Assembly (NCBI GenBank): GCA_947492825.1
Contig: CANLNT010000001.1
Span: forward strand, 2,728,001 to 2,792,000
Direction of reading: 5' to 3'
DNA from: an uncultured Paracoccaceae bacterium
GTDB lineage: Bacteria > Pseudomonadota > Alphaproteobacteria > Rhodobacterales > Rhodobacteraceae
DNA: 64,000 nucleotides
Part shown: in pieces, positions 1 to 7,977 of the stretch
Position numbering within the stretch: position 1 is the stretch's first letter
Layout: every line of letters starts with the position of its first letter
Translations under genes and position numbers: made by a program
The notes under the pieces: model-generated
Told to the model about the DNA's origin: nothing
Seen by the model: only the letters and a program-made list of their open reading frames with translations
The model's database searches: none

Positions 1-1263
1 CGCATCGCCGGAACAGACAAGGGCCACGTTCTTGCCCTTGCCCGCCTGTTCAAGCGCATAGCGACAGCGATCCTCTTCCCCGCCCAAGGGGAAATCCGAC
101 CGGTCCTTGCCAGCGGCCAATGGCCCAAGCAGATCGATATAAAGCCCGTAACCCACCAATTCCTCAGCGTCGGCCACCAGCCGTGACACCTCTGGTGTGC
201 GCCACGTCGCCTGCCCCGGCCCGATGCCAACAACCGACAGCTTGCCGCGCGGCCGTCCGCGCATCTCAATCAGCGGTGCTGGCACTTGCACCAGCGCGCA
301 GGTCGCATTGGCGGTCTTGCGCTTTGTCACGATCAGTTCTGCGTCAGCCCCGCCCTGCGCCAGGGCCGCCGCTTCGGCCACCCCATGCGTGCCGACCTCG
401 GCAAAGACCACCTCGGATGGGGTCGCCAGGCGCGGCGTCTCGGCCTCAAGCTCTTGGGCTTCAAACAACCGCATCGGGACACCCAGATTACGGGCGAGGT
501 TGATGATGGCCGGTTCATCGGCCTTGAGCGTCATCGTGTTGACGGAATGCACGGCTTGCGCGCAGATGTCCGCCTCGTCCAACACATCCTTGACCAGTGC
601 CGACAGCTCCTCTGGCGGGCAGTTGCGGGCGCAGCCGACACCCAGCACCGTCCGCAAAGGCGTAAATTTCAGTAAGGTTTGCGTCGGTACGGGATGTGCA
701 TGAGTTGTGCATGCAATGTGTATCCCGTCGCCGCGCGGCAATTCCTGCAACCAATCGGCGGGTTCATCCCCTGTTAACGTCGCACCCTGCCCGTCCAACA
801 GGGCCGCCATCGCACCCTTGGCTGCGTCGGGATTAACAAGCCGCCATCCCGGTGGTGGCGCATCAAGGGCCACCCCCAGGGCAACATCCCCTGCGGTGGT
901 AACAGCCGCAACCCCTTCCAAAACATCAGCGATTTCCTTGGCCAACCGGTTCGCCCCGCGATGCCCACCAAGCAGCGGCACGATCACAGCCCCATCATCA
1001 CTGACAGATATCACCGGCGGCTCTGTTGTCTTGTCCGCAAGTAGCGGCGCCACAGCCCGGATCAAAATTCCGCTCGCACAGACTCCAATCACCGGGTAAC
1101 CCGCCGCAAACAGATCACGCACATGATCCAGCGCGTTTGCAAAAAATGCATCGGCCTGTTCAACCCGATCCTGCCGTCCATGCAGCGAGGCATCCAACAA
1201 TTTGGCGATACGATGGGCTGTTGGTTCGCCGGATTTCGACAACGCCACAACAATGGGTTTCAA
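1..1263 (-). CDS. cobJ: CbiG-CobJ fusion: precorrin-3B C17-methyltransferase with N-terminal CbiG domain (partial)
   Basis: I read this frame directly because it runs off the left edge, so its C-terminus is missing. The first ~340 residues are CbiG-like, with a typical C-terminal CbiG core (VGCARNCPPEEL). A tetrapyrrole methyltransferase domain then starts with GKLSVVGIGPGQATWRTPEV. In the family, CobJ methylates C17 and drives ring contraction, while CbiG opens the ring lactone in the anaerobic route. Whether the CbiG part is catalytic here is not known. It is the last visible gene of a leftward operon. A TTG start at 1263 overlaps the cobI stop as TTGA; a GTG at 1269 is equally possible. 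The CbiG part encodes a short repeat-like segment at 691-726. Confidence 0.9.
   Translation of the reverse strand, partial: MKPIVVALSKSGEPTAHRIAKLLDASLHGRQDRVEQADAFFANALDHVRDLFAAGYPVIGVCASGILIRAVAPLLADKTTEPPVISVSDDGAVIVPLLGGHRGANRLAKEIADVLEGVAAVTTAGDVALGVALDAPPPGWRLVNPDAAKGAMAALLDGQGATLTGDEPADWLQELPRGDGIHIACTTHAHPVPTQTLLKFTPLRTVLGVGCARNCPPEELSALVKDVLDEADICAQAVHSVNTMTLKADEPAIINLARNLGVPMRLFEAQELEAETPRLATPSEVVFAEVGTHGVAEAAALAQGGADAELIVTKRKTANATCALVQVPAPLIEMRGRPRGKLSVVGIGPGQATWRTPEVSRLVADAEELVGYGLYIDLLGPLAAGKDRSDFPLGGEEDRCRYALEQAGKGKNVALVCSGDA
691..726 (+). repeat. Short TGCAT-rich repeat, copy inside the CbiG part of cobJ
   Basis: The segment shares CATGNGTTGTGCAT and CAATGTGYATCCC with the intergenic segment 51887-51930, with one mismatch in each block. 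It lies in frame in cobJ and encodes roughly GIHIACTTHAHP near residues 180-191. Two copies are weak evidence for a family. From memory, TGCAT-rich repeats of this kind are common in Rhodobacteraceae. Confidence 0.4.
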
Positions 1264-1961
1264 AGCCACGGATCGGCCCCCTTGGTCAGAAGTATCATGG
1301 AAAAATAGGGTGCCTTTTCAGGCGCTTGCGCCAGCGGCGTGACCACCTCTTGCGGCAGACTGACGCGTTCGACATAGACCGCCTGATCCAAGAGCCCCAG
1401 TGCTTCGATCACGCCGCGGATCTTCGGCAGATGCCGCCCCACTTTCATGATCGCCACGCTTTCGGCGCCTTCGATCCGGTGGCGCAGCTCATCCTCGGGC
1501 AATGGCCCGGGAAGGATGGTCAAACGCTCGTTCCGCGCCGCCAACGGCAACCCAGCTTGCGCAGCACAGGCGGTGACAGATGTCACACCGGGAACAACCT
1601 CGACCCGGTAAGCCTCTGACAGTCTTGCGAAAAGATACATGAAAGAGCCGTAGAAAAACGGGTCGCCTTCGCACAGACACACCACGTCCTGGCCTGCGTC
1701 CAGCGCGGCGGCAATTTCGGCAGCACCGGCGTCATAGGCCGCCTGAGCAGGGCCGCGTTCCACCGTCATCGGCACGTCCATCACGATCTCTTGGCAGCCG
1801 TCCGGGATCAGGTCCCTTGCAATCGCGCGCGCAAAGCTCTCGCCGCCTGCAAGTGTCGGATAAGCCACGACTTTCGCGCCCTCGATCAACCGCGCAGCCC
1901 GCAAGGTCATCAGGTCGGCCGCACCCGGCCCGACGCCCACACCATAAAGAACCCCTGTCAT
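1260..1961 (-). CDS. cobI: Precorrin-2 C20-methyltransferase
   Basis: This SAM-dependent enzyme methylates precorrin-2 at C20 to give precorrin-3A, an early step of corrin synthesis in the cytoplasm. The product is 233 aa, normal for CobI/CbiL. It shows the N-terminal GVGVGPGAADLMTL motif (residues ~7-20), CEGDPFFYGSFMYL, and VVPGVTSVTACAAQAGLPLA typical of tetrapyrrole methylases. I chose the ATG at 1961 because it overlaps the cobL stop as ATGA and begins exactly at the family N-terminus MTGVLYGVG. A longer reading from 1979 would add six residues. It is translationally coupled to cobL upstream and cbiG-cobJ downstream. Confidence 0.95.
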   Translation of the reverse strand: MTGVLYGVGVGPGAADLMTLRAARLIEGAKVVAYPTLAGGESFARAIARDLIPDGCQEIVMDVPMTVERGPAQAAYDAGAAEIAAALDAGQDVVCLCEGDPFFYGSFMYLFARLSEAYRVEVVPGVTSVTACAAQAGLPLAARNERLTILPGPLPEDELRHRIEGAESVAIMKVGRHLPKIRGVIEALGLLDQAVYVERVSLPQEVVTPLAQAPEKAPYFSMILLTKGADPWL

Positions 1962-3160
1962 CTTTTCACAAGGCTCCACTGGGTGACGGGCATCGCGGGA
2001 CGCCAGCCGGTCAACCGGCCCACAGGTTCTGCCCGGTGGACCGAAATACGGACCAATTCACCGCCGAATTTCTTATGCAGTTCAATCAGTTCCGCTTCGC
2101 TTTCGAGCGTGACCGCATTGGCAACCAGCCGCCCCAGCGGACGCAGTGCGGCCCATGCTGTATCAAAGGTTTCGCGGCTTAACCCGCCACCGATGAAGAT
2201 TGCGTCGGGTGCGGGCAGCCCGTCCAATGCAGCCGGGACCGATCCATCAACCAGTTCCAACCTTGGCGCGCCAAGGGCAGCAGCATTGGCCCCGGCCATC
2301 GCCCGGCGATCGGCGCGCGGTTCAATGCCCACGGCCCGCGCATAGCGTGCCGCGCGCATCCATTCGATAGCAACAGAGCCAGACCCACACCCGATGTCCC
2401 ACAACAGCGCACCGCGCATTGGCATCAGTTTCGCAATCGTCGCGGCACGCACTTCGCGCTTTGTCATTGTGCCATCGGATTGAAACAGCTCATCAGCCAG
2501 CCCCGGCACCCGAGGCTGCAAGGCCGCATCAGGTGCAGCGATGCATTCGACAGCAAGCGTGTTGAAGGCTGGAACCGTCTGTTCCCAAGCCTTTGCCGTA
2601 CCGTCAAAGCGCGCCTCGTCCTTGCCACCCATCGCGGCCAGCACGGTCATCTTTGACGCGCCATAGCCGCGTTCAGCCAGATAGGCCGCAATTTGGGCCG
2701 GCGTGTCGGCACCCGTGGTCAGTATCAACAGGCGCGCGTCAGGCTGGATAAAGGCGATCATCTGTTCGACCGGGCGACCATGCACCGTCAACGTCTCGAC
2801 GTCCGGCAGCGACCAGCCCATGCGGGCCGCGGCCAATTGAAACGCGGAAAGCTGCGGATGGTAGGTGATCTCGGACGGGTCAATCGCGCGCCCGATCCGC
2901 GCACCGACCGAGAACCAAAGCGGGTCACCGGTGACCAGCACCACTGCGCGACGCCCCTTCAGGTCCCTGATCGTGTCGATCATTGCGTCAAAGGGCGACG
3001 GCCAGGCCAGCCGTTCCGCTTCTGGATTGGCGGCCAGTGTGTGATGCCGATCGCCGCCCAGAATGACTTCTGCCGCTTCGACCACGGCGCGGGTCGCAGG
3101 GGTTAGTCCGTCTAAACCGTCCTCGCCAATGCCGACGATGTGCAACCACGGCGCACTCAT
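1958..3160 (-). CDS. cobL: Precorrin-6Y C5,15-methyltransferase (decarboxylating)
   Basis: A 400-aa two-domain enzyme. Residues 1 to ~205 are the CbiE-type methyltransferase domain (HIVGIGEDGLDGL, VLVTGDPLWFSVG). From ~225 to the end is the CbiT-type domain with SAM motif I WDIGCGSGS at 254-262. CobL methylates C5 and C15 and decarboxylates the acetate chain at C12, giving precorrin-8X for CobH. The full-length fusion is the aerobic-type arrangement. It overlaps DUF5946 upstream and cobI downstream by 4 bp each, so translation is probably coupled along the operon. Confidence 0.95.
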   Translation of the reverse strand: MSAPWLHIVGIGEDGLDGLTPATRAVVEAAEVILGGDRHHTLAANPEAERLAWPSPFDAMIDTIRDLKGRRAVVLVTGDPLWFSVGARIGRAIDPSEITYHPQLSAFQLAAARMGWSLPDVETLTVHGRPVEQMIAFIQPDARLLILTTGADTPAQIAAYLAERGYGASKMTVLAAMGGKDEARFDGTAKAWEQTVPAFNTLAVECIAAPDAALQPRVPGLADELFQSDGTMTKREVRAATIAKLMPMRGALLWDIGCGSGSVAIEWMRAARYARAVGIEPRADRRAMAGANAAALGAPRLELVDGSVPAALDGLPAPDAIFIGGGLSRETFDTAWAALRPLGRLVANAVTLESEAELIELHKKFGGELVRISVHRAEPVGRLTGWRPAMPVTQWSLVKR

Positions 3161-3651
3161 GCTGCGACCTCTTGGATCAAACCCTCAAAGGCCGCGCGAT
3201 GCGGGGCCCAGACGTCATGCACCGCGCGGGCGTAGGTCGTGACCTCGGCCACATGCGTGGCGGCGTCTGGTGCAGCGTGGATCGCATCAATGTTAACGGT
3301 CAAGTTGGCATCTGGCATGTCGAGCGGTGGGAAATCATACCCGGACTTTGCGGCCGTGCGCAGGAATGTCACGATCTTTGCCTCCGGGGACTGATGTTCA
3401 AAGTGCAGGATCAGCGCGGCCATGTGGATCCATAGCGATTGCCGCGCCCGCCGATCCGAGCCAATGGAATGCTGCCCGCAATAGGCATCAGTCAGCAATC
3501 GGTGTGATGTCCAATAGCGGGCGTCGCTGTACTCGCGCGCCAAAACTTCGCCATAACGCGCCCAGCAGGCGGCAGAGGGGCTCATATAGGCGTGGGTCGG
3601 GCCATCGTGGTGGCCTGCAAATCCGCAGGCAGGGCAGCGCAACGTCGTCAT
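3157..3651 (-). CDS. DUF5946 family protein in the cobalamin operon
   Basis: A 164-aa soluble protein of unknown function. The start MTTLRCPACGFAGHHDGPTH gives one CxxC pair (C6, C9) and several His residues, followed by a helical region with HRLLTDAYCGQH and IHMAALILHFEH. These match my memory of DUF5946. It overlaps cobL (3160) and cobH (3648) with ATGA junctions, so it is co-translated with corrin enzymes. A metal or tetrapyrrole-handling role would fit the Cys/His content and position, but that is inference only. Confidence 0.75.
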   Translation of the reverse strand: MTTLRCPACGFAGHHDGPTHAYMSPSAACWARYGEVLAREYSDARYWTSHRLLTDAYCGQHSIGSDRRARQSLWIHMAALILHFEHQSPEAKIVTFLRTAAKSGYDFPPLDMPDANLTVNIDAIHAAPDAATHVAEVTTYARAVHDVWAPHRAAFEGLIQEVAA

Positions 3652-4286
3652 GACGTCACCTCTGGCAGGCCCGCGGCGAGCGCGTTGACCGCAGCCGAGG
3701 CCATTGCAGAGCCGCCGCGCCGACCGCGCAGGGCGACAAAGTCGCAGCCGCGCGGGTTGGCGGCCAGTTCGGCCTTGCTTTCCGCCGCACCAATAAAGCC
3801 GACGGGAAATCCAAGGATCACGGCAGGCTTTGGGCCGCCCGCGTCGATCAGTTCAAGCAGATGAAAAAGTGCGGTGGGCGCATTGCCCACTGCCACGACA
3901 GCACCATCGAGATGTGGTTCCCAAAGGTCCACGGCTGCCGCGGACCGCGTATTGCCGATGACCTTGGCATGGTCAGGGACAGATGGATCATTCAGCGTGA
4001 CTATCACTTTGTTTTTCGCGGGCAGGTAGCGGCGGATAATGCCCGCGCCGACCATCTCGCAATCACACAAGACGGGCTTGCCAGCTTGCAGCGCCGCATG
4101 CCCAGCGGCAAAGGCCCTGTCCGACCAGACCAGCCGATCGGCCACTTCGATCATCCCGCAAGCGTGGATCAACCGGGTGATCAGCGGGCGCATGTCTGTC
4201 TGAAACCGATCCAGCCGCGCCTCCGCTGCGACAGTGGCGAAACTGGCGGCATAGATCGCGGCTGGGTCTTTTTCATAAGGGCGCAT
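3648..4286 (-). CDS. cobH: Precorrin-8X methylmutase
   Basis: A 212-aa enzyme that moves the C11 methyl group to C12, converting precorrin-8X to hydrogenobyrinic acid. The catalytic-His candidate is H41 in LIHACGM. LCDCEMVGAGI, VGNAPTALFHLLEL and GFPVGFIGAAESKAEL are family signatures. The start at 4286 follows an 86-bp gap after cbiX that holds a repeat element and a perfect palindrome. This is the only real gap in the otherwise overlapping operon, so cobH may have separate control or a processed leader. Confidence 0.95.
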   Translation of the reverse strand: MRPYEKDPAAIYAASFATVAAEARLDRFQTDMRPLITRLIHACGMIEVADRLVWSDRAFAAGHAALQAGKPVLCDCEMVGAGIIRRYLPAKNKVIVTLNDPSVPDHAKVIGNTRSAAAVDLWEPHLDGAVVAVGNAPTALFHLLELIDAGGPKPAVILGFPVGFIGAAESKAELAANPRGCDFVALRGRRGGSAMASAAVNALAAGLPEVTS

Positions 4287-4316
4287 TGGCGGGCCTTGGG
4301 TTGTCGTATGCGGTGG

Positions 4317-4337
4317 CGATTATTCGACGAATAATCG
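4317..4337. promoter_or_regulatory. Perfect 10-bp-arm palindrome upstream of cobH
   Basis: CGATTATTCG, a single A, then CGAATAATCG form a perfect inverted repeat ending 31 bp before the cobH start. It abuts the repeat copy at 4338-4370. As RNA it would be an AU-rich hairpin between cbiX and cobH; as DNA it could be an operator. There is no T-run, so it is not a clear terminator. Confidence 0.5.
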
Positions 4338-4370
4338 TGTCTCCGGCAGGGATTACTTTGGCCAGAAGAA
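4338..4370 (-). repeat. Interspersed repeat, copy D (between cbiX and cobH)
   Basis: Read on the minus strand, this 33-nt unit is TTCTTCTGGCCAAAGTA followed by ATCCCTGCCGGAGACA. It aligns without gaps to copies at 31037 (inside cobN), 36591 (after bluB) and 61948 (between lysA and DUF2834). It begins just after the cbiX stop codon and is followed by the palindrome at 4317-4337. Confidence 0.75.
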
Positions 4371-4372
4371 AG

Positions 4373-5566
4373 TCAGGCCTTGTTTGATTTGCGCGCGCTT
4401 TCTGGTCCATGCGGGTGATCTGCATGGGGGTAGACAGCGTGGTGATGATGGTGATCATGACCGTGGTCGTGATGATGATGGTGGTGGTGATCATGTGTCG
4501 CTTCGAGCCGGCACATGCCCGTGCAAAACGTGTCGCACAGCGCGCAATCAGCCACATTGGACCCCGGCGCAGAGGCCCCCTGGCCTTCGACGTGGTGGTG
4601 GTGGCTTTCCTGAACCGCGCCCACCTCTGCCTCGAACCCCAGCACCTGCACACGGTATTTGCACAATACGCACGTGGGCGGTGGGACGCTGCCAAAAGCG
4701 GGGTGCTGGCGGTCTTCAGGGGTGATGTGGTGGTGACCGCCATCTTCGGTCGCCAGCACCTTTTCGCGGTAGGCACAGATGCCACAGTTGGGCGGCGGAG
4801 TGGCGCTGTCTTGTTCCAGAATTCGTTCTGCAAAAGTCTCGAGCACCTTGGGATGGTCCCCCAGATAGGGCGCTTTGATGAACTGGATATTGGGGTGTTC
4901 GGCGGCGACCTGATCGGTAAAGCCATAGATACGGTCAATCAGGATGCCTGAGAACAGGAAATAGGGGAATACGATCACGCGCTTGTAGGGCAGATGCGCC
5001 ACGTGCTGCAGGCAGGGTTCCACCAGCGGGAAGGTCACACCGGAATAGCCGACCTCGCACCAGCCAAAGCCCATCCCCTCTTGCAGCATCCGGGCGATTT
5101 TTGACACGTTCCCATTGGCATCTGGGTCCGACGCACCGCGCCCGATGACGACCAGACAGGTCTCTGTCAGTGGCAGGTCGCCATGGGATGCGTTTGCCTG
5201 ATCGACAGCCTCCTGGATACGGCCTGCGGCGGCGTCAATCATCTTCGGGTCTACGCCCAGCTCTCGGCCATAGCGGACGTCTAGCCCGTGTTTGCGGGCG
5301 TAGGTGTTCAAGACCGTGGGGATGTCATTCTTGGCGTGCATCGCGGCAAAAAGCATGCCGGGCACCGCCAGAATGCGGTCACAGCCGCCCTCTCGCAGTT
5401 TGTCCAACCCGTCGCGGATCACCGGGTTGGCGAACTCCAGATAGCCATAGTCAGTTTCCCAGCTGTCGGGCAGATAGGCGGGCAGCTTTTCGGCGAGCAC
5501 AGCGAATTCATCAACCGCCGATTGGCTACGCGAGCCGTGACCGCAGATCATCACACCGGTTTTCAT
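4373..5566 (-). CDS. cbiX: Sirohydrochlorin chelatase CbiX with Cys/His-rich C-terminal tail
   Basis: A 397-aa protein. Residues 1 to ~255 form the CbiX/class II chelatase fold (MKTGVMICGHGSRSQSAVDEF, AVPGMLFAAMHAKNDIP, VFPYFLFSGILIDRI). The family inserts cobalt, or iron for sirohaem, into sirohydrochlorin. The last ~138 residues are unusual. They carry three CxxC pairs (about 261, 299 and 341); the first two sit in similar units CxxCxYRxxVL followed by a His run. A His-rich tract (about 359-386) ends the protein. The tail may store or sense metal. The start overlaps the upstream membrane-protein stop as ATGA. Confidence 0.9.
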   Translation of the reverse strand: MKTGVMICGHGSRSQSAVDEFAVLAEKLPAYLPDSWETDYGYLEFANPVIRDGLDKLREGGCDRILAVPGMLFAAMHAKNDIPTVLNTYARKHGLDVRYGRELGVDPKMIDAAAGRIQEAVDQANASHGDLPLTETCLVVIGRGASDPDANGNVSKIARMLQEGMGFGWCEVGYSGVTFPLVEPCLQHVAHLPYKRVIVFPYFLFSGILIDRIYGFTDQVAAEHPNIQFIKAPYLGDHPKVLETFAERILEQDSATPPPNCGICAYREKVLATEDGGHHHITPEDRQHPAFGSVPPPTCVLCKYRVQVLGFEAEVGAVQESHHHHVEGQGASAPGSNVADCALCDTFCTGMCRLEATHDHHHHHHHDHGHDHHHHHAVYPHADHPHGPESARKSNKA

Positions 5567-5784
5567 GCCGCTTCCTCTTCCAGCTCGAGCGGGTCCTCGG
5601 GGTCACTCTCTCCGTCGGTTTCTTTCTTGCCTTTCAGCACGCCCCACAGCCCGATCAACACGGCAGCACCAATGGCCGCACCCGCGACCCAGTGGTCGTG
5701 GCCCGCGACATCGACCAGGTGGCCGGGGTGCGCCGCAGCCATTTGGGCGCAAATGATCAGCAAAAGCGAAAGTATCAGGCGCAT
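5563..5784 (-). CDS. Small membrane protein, first gene of the cbiX-cobJ operon
   Basis: A 73-aa protein with a signal-like N-terminus (MRLILSLLLIICAQMAAAHP), the His-bearing stretch HPGHLVDVAGHDHW, one membrane segment (VAGAAIGAAVLIGLWGVL) and an acidic cytoplasmic-type tail. It overlaps cbiX by 4 bp. The exported His residues next to a His-rich chelatase suggest a cobalt-related role, by inference. I believe such proteins are filed as DUF6732, but I am not certain of the number. Confidence 0.75.
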   Translation of the reverse strand: MRLILSLLLIICAQMAAAHPGHLVDVAGHDHWVAGAAIGAAVLIGLWGVLKGKKETDGESDPEDPLELEEEAA

Positions 5785-5913
5785 GGCGTGTCCTTGTGTC
5801 TGGTCAGGCCGAGAAGGACCGCGCGCAACGGTGTCGGACGACGTGGCGTTTGGTCCCCGTCAGGGTCGACCGCGCGCCACCACCTCTCTGGCCCATGGGC
5901 TTCGTCAGGGGCT

Positions 5914-5942
5914 GGTATATGGGCGGTGGCGGGTCGGCGCAA
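5914..5942 (-). promoter_or_regulatory. Possible sigma-70-type promoter for the cbiX-cobJ operon
   Basis: On the minus strand TTGCGC and TATACC are separated by 17 bp, with the -10 about 130 bp upstream of the first gene. I saw no cobalamin riboswitch in 5785-6071. Otherwise this 287-bp stretch holds nothing I recognise. Confidence 0.3.
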
Positions 5943-6071
5943 ACGATTCCACGGCCTTTGTGGGCCATTTGCGACCTGTGCAGCCATGCAGAATGGACTG
6001 CGCGGGGGTGGGGGTATGCGCGGGCATGTGCCGCCGCTACCTGTGATGCAAGCAAAGAAAGGACCACTCAG

Positions 6072-7046
6072 ATGGGACAATTGGTAGATGGCGTTTGGCA
6101 CGACGTCTGGTACGACACGAAATCCACCGGCGGCGCGTTCAAGCGCACGCAAGCCAAGTTTCGCAACTGGATCACTGCAGACGGGAGCGCCGGCACCTCA
6201 GGCGAGGGCGGATTCGCGGCCGCATCCGGGCGCTACCATCTTTATGTCTCTTATGCCTGCCCTTGGGCCCACCGCACCCTTGTGTTTCGCCAGTTGAAGG
6301 GTCTGACGGACCACATCGGCATCTCGGTGGTGCACCCCGATATGCTGACAGACGGTTGGACATTTGAGACGGATGACAAAGGTGCGACCGGTGACGATCT
6401 TTATGGTTTGCCTTTTGCGCGCGATATCTACCTCAAGGCGCAGCCCGATATGTCCGGCCGGGTGACCGTACCAATCTTGTGGGACAAGGAACGCGAAACC
6501 ATCGTCTCCAACGAATCGTCCGAAATCATCCGCATGTTCAATAGCGCCTTTGACGGGATCACCGGCAATACGGACGATTATTGGCCCACCGATTTGCACG
6601 ATGCCATCGCCCCGGTGAACGACCGAATCTACGACACATTGAACAACGGGGTCTACAAGTCAGGCTTTGCCACGACGCAATCGGCCTATGATGCCGCAGT
6701 GGGGCCATTGTTCGAAACACTTGACTGGCTTGAGGCACGGCTGGCTGACAATCGCTATCTGATGGGCGACGTACTGACCGAAGCGGACTGGCGCCTGTGG
6801 ACAACCCTGATCCGCTTTGATCCGGTCTATCACCTGCATTTCAAGTGCAACCTGAAAACCCTGCGCGAGTACCCCAATCTATGGGGTTACACACGTGAAT
6901 TGTACCAAATGCCCGGCATTGCTGCGACGGTGAACATGGACCATATCGTGCGCCATTATCACTTTAGTCACGAGAGCATTAACCCTCATCGGATCGTGCC
7001 GATCAACCCACGGTTGAACTATGCAGAGCCTCACGGTCGCGGCTAG
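6072..7046 (+). CDS. Glutathionyl-hydroquinone reductase (Xi-class glutathione transferase)
   Basis: A 324-aa cytoplasmic protein resembling E. coli YqjG and PcpF. The N-terminal thioredoxin-like domain carries the catalytic Cys in SYACPWAHRTL, and VPILWDKERETIVSNESSEIIRMFN forms the glutathione-binding part. The helical C-terminal domain ends with HYHFSHESINPHRIVPINP, typical of the Xi class. The family reduces glutathionyl-hydroquinones back to hydroquinones. I chose ATG 6072 because GAAAGGA lies just upstream and MGQLVDGVWHDVWYDTK is the family start; an open frame further upstream looks non-coding. The 3' end overlaps the convergent receiver gene by 44 bp. Confidence 0.93.
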   Translation: MGQLVDGVWHDVWYDTKSTGGAFKRTQAKFRNWITADGSAGTSGEGGFAAASGRYHLYVSYACPWAHRTLVFRQLKGLTDHIGISVVHPDMLTDGWTFETDDKGATGDDLYGLPFARDIYLKAQPDMSGRVTVPILWDKERETIVSNESSEIIRMFNSAFDGITGNTDDYWPTDLHDAIAPVNDRIYDTLNNGVYKSGFATTQSAYDAAVGPLFETLDWLEARLADNRYLMGDVLTEADWRLWTTLIRFDPVYHLHFKCNLKTLREYPNLWGYTRELYQMPGIAATVNMDHIVRHYHFSHESINPHRIVPINPRLNYAEPHGRG

Positions 7047-7404
7047 CGCTGTGGCCATAGTGTTCCACAATCGCCGCCAGATCCGCTGGCGGCGTCGCCT
7101 TTTCTACAAAGGCACGGGCATTGGCGCTATGCGCGAAAATTGACCCGTCCGAAAAGAACGTCGTGTCGGTCACGAACACCACATTGGCGTCTGGTTGGCG
7201 GAAATTCGCAACATCAGCGACGGTCAATGCACTGCCTTCGCGCAGGACAAGGTCCAAAACGATCACATCAAAGGGCACATCTTCAATAATCTGAACGGCA
7301 TCGGAACCGCTGGTTGCCAAAACAACCGACATGCCCAACCGCTCCAGATGACGTTGCCACAATGACCCCAACTGTGCGTTGCTCTGAACAATCAGAACGT
7401 GCAT
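7003..7404 (-). CDS. Stand-alone receiver-like protein with degenerate acidic pocket
   Basis: A 133-aa CheY-like protein with no output domain. MHVLIVQSN at the start, VIVLDL with phospho-acceptor candidate D51, VVFVTD and AFVEKATPP follow the receiver pattern. The acidic pair normally just after strand 1 is replaced by Q7 and S8, so Mg2+-dependent phosphorylation may be impaired. I used ATG 7404, where the receiver strand begins; a longer reading from 7446 adds a Cys-rich stretch. No histidine kinase lies nearby. It converges on the reductase gene with overlapping 3' ends. Confidence 0.75.
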   Translation of the reverse strand: MHVLIVQSNAQLGSLWQRHLERLGMSVVLATSGSDAVQIIEDVPFDVIVLDLVLREGSALTVADVANFRQPDANVVFVTDTTFFSDGSIFAHSANARAFVEKATPPADLAAIVEHYGHSASRDREALHSSTVG

Positions 7405-7602
7405 CTCACCTCCACATCCGCAACTCTTTTGTAACGGTTTCGTCACAAATTGACTAGTACGTTAAGCTGTCATTCATCCTTAGGGTAAACGAATGGTTAA
7501 CATTTCGGCGGATCAGAGAAAGCAGACGATTTTCCGCTCATCATCTTGTCACTCAGGCCGAAATCCGCTTGAAAGTCGGCTTGGACCAACGGGATTTTTG
7601 CC

Positions 7603-7977
7603 ATGACAACCTGGATCACCATTTGCGACACCTGCAAGCGCGAGGGGTGGGAATCAGGCGATATGTCCCAAACCGATGGCGAACGGCTGGCGGCCTTGAT
7701 TGAGGCGGCGGCAGAAGATGCCCCCAACGTGCAAACCCGGCGCGTGTCCTGCCTGATGGGCTGCAAGAAAGGTTGCAACGTCGCGGTGCAGGGCCAGGGC
7801 AAACTGAACTACACCATCGGCGATTTTGAACCAGACGCAGAAGCAGCCGCGGGCATTGTCGACTATGCCACCAAACACGCGGCGAGCGACACCGGCCAGG
7901 TGCCTTACCGCGAGTGGCCGCAGGCGATCAAAGGCCATTTTGTCACCCGCCACCCGCCATTGCCTGACGTATCATGA
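7603..7977 (+). CDS. DUF1636 family metal-binding-like protein
   Basis: A 124-aa protein with an N-terminal ICDTCKREGW CxxC pair and a second Cys group in VSCLMGCKKGCNVAVQG. The ferredoxin-like fold and Cys pattern match DUF1636, a family often found in B12 gene clusters and suspected to bind metal. The function is unknown. It overlaps cobC as ATGA, so it is the first gene of a short B12 operon. A role in cobalt handling is inference. The 156 bp upstream have no riboswitch that I can recognise. Confidence 0.85.
   Translation: MTTWITICDTCKREGWESGDMSQTDGERLAALIEAAAEDAPNVQTRRVSCLMGCKKGCNVAVQGQGKLNYTIGDFEPDAEAAAGIVDYATKHAASDTGQVPYREWPQAIKGHFVTRHPPLPDVS

Noticed and set aside
4409-4951. Long open frame on the plus strand opposite the cbiX tail with Val/Met-rich translation
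   Set aside because: It is the antisense reading of the His-codon runs of cbiX; no SD and no plausible protein.
5785-6071. Second cobalamin riboswitch upstream of the cbiX operon
   Set aside because: None of the B12-box or GCCACTG core blocks could be found on the minus strand.
5796-6071. N-terminal extension of the hydroquinone reductase
   Set aside because: The reading is Trp/Arg/Cys-rich with no family match, and a good SD sits before ATG 6072.
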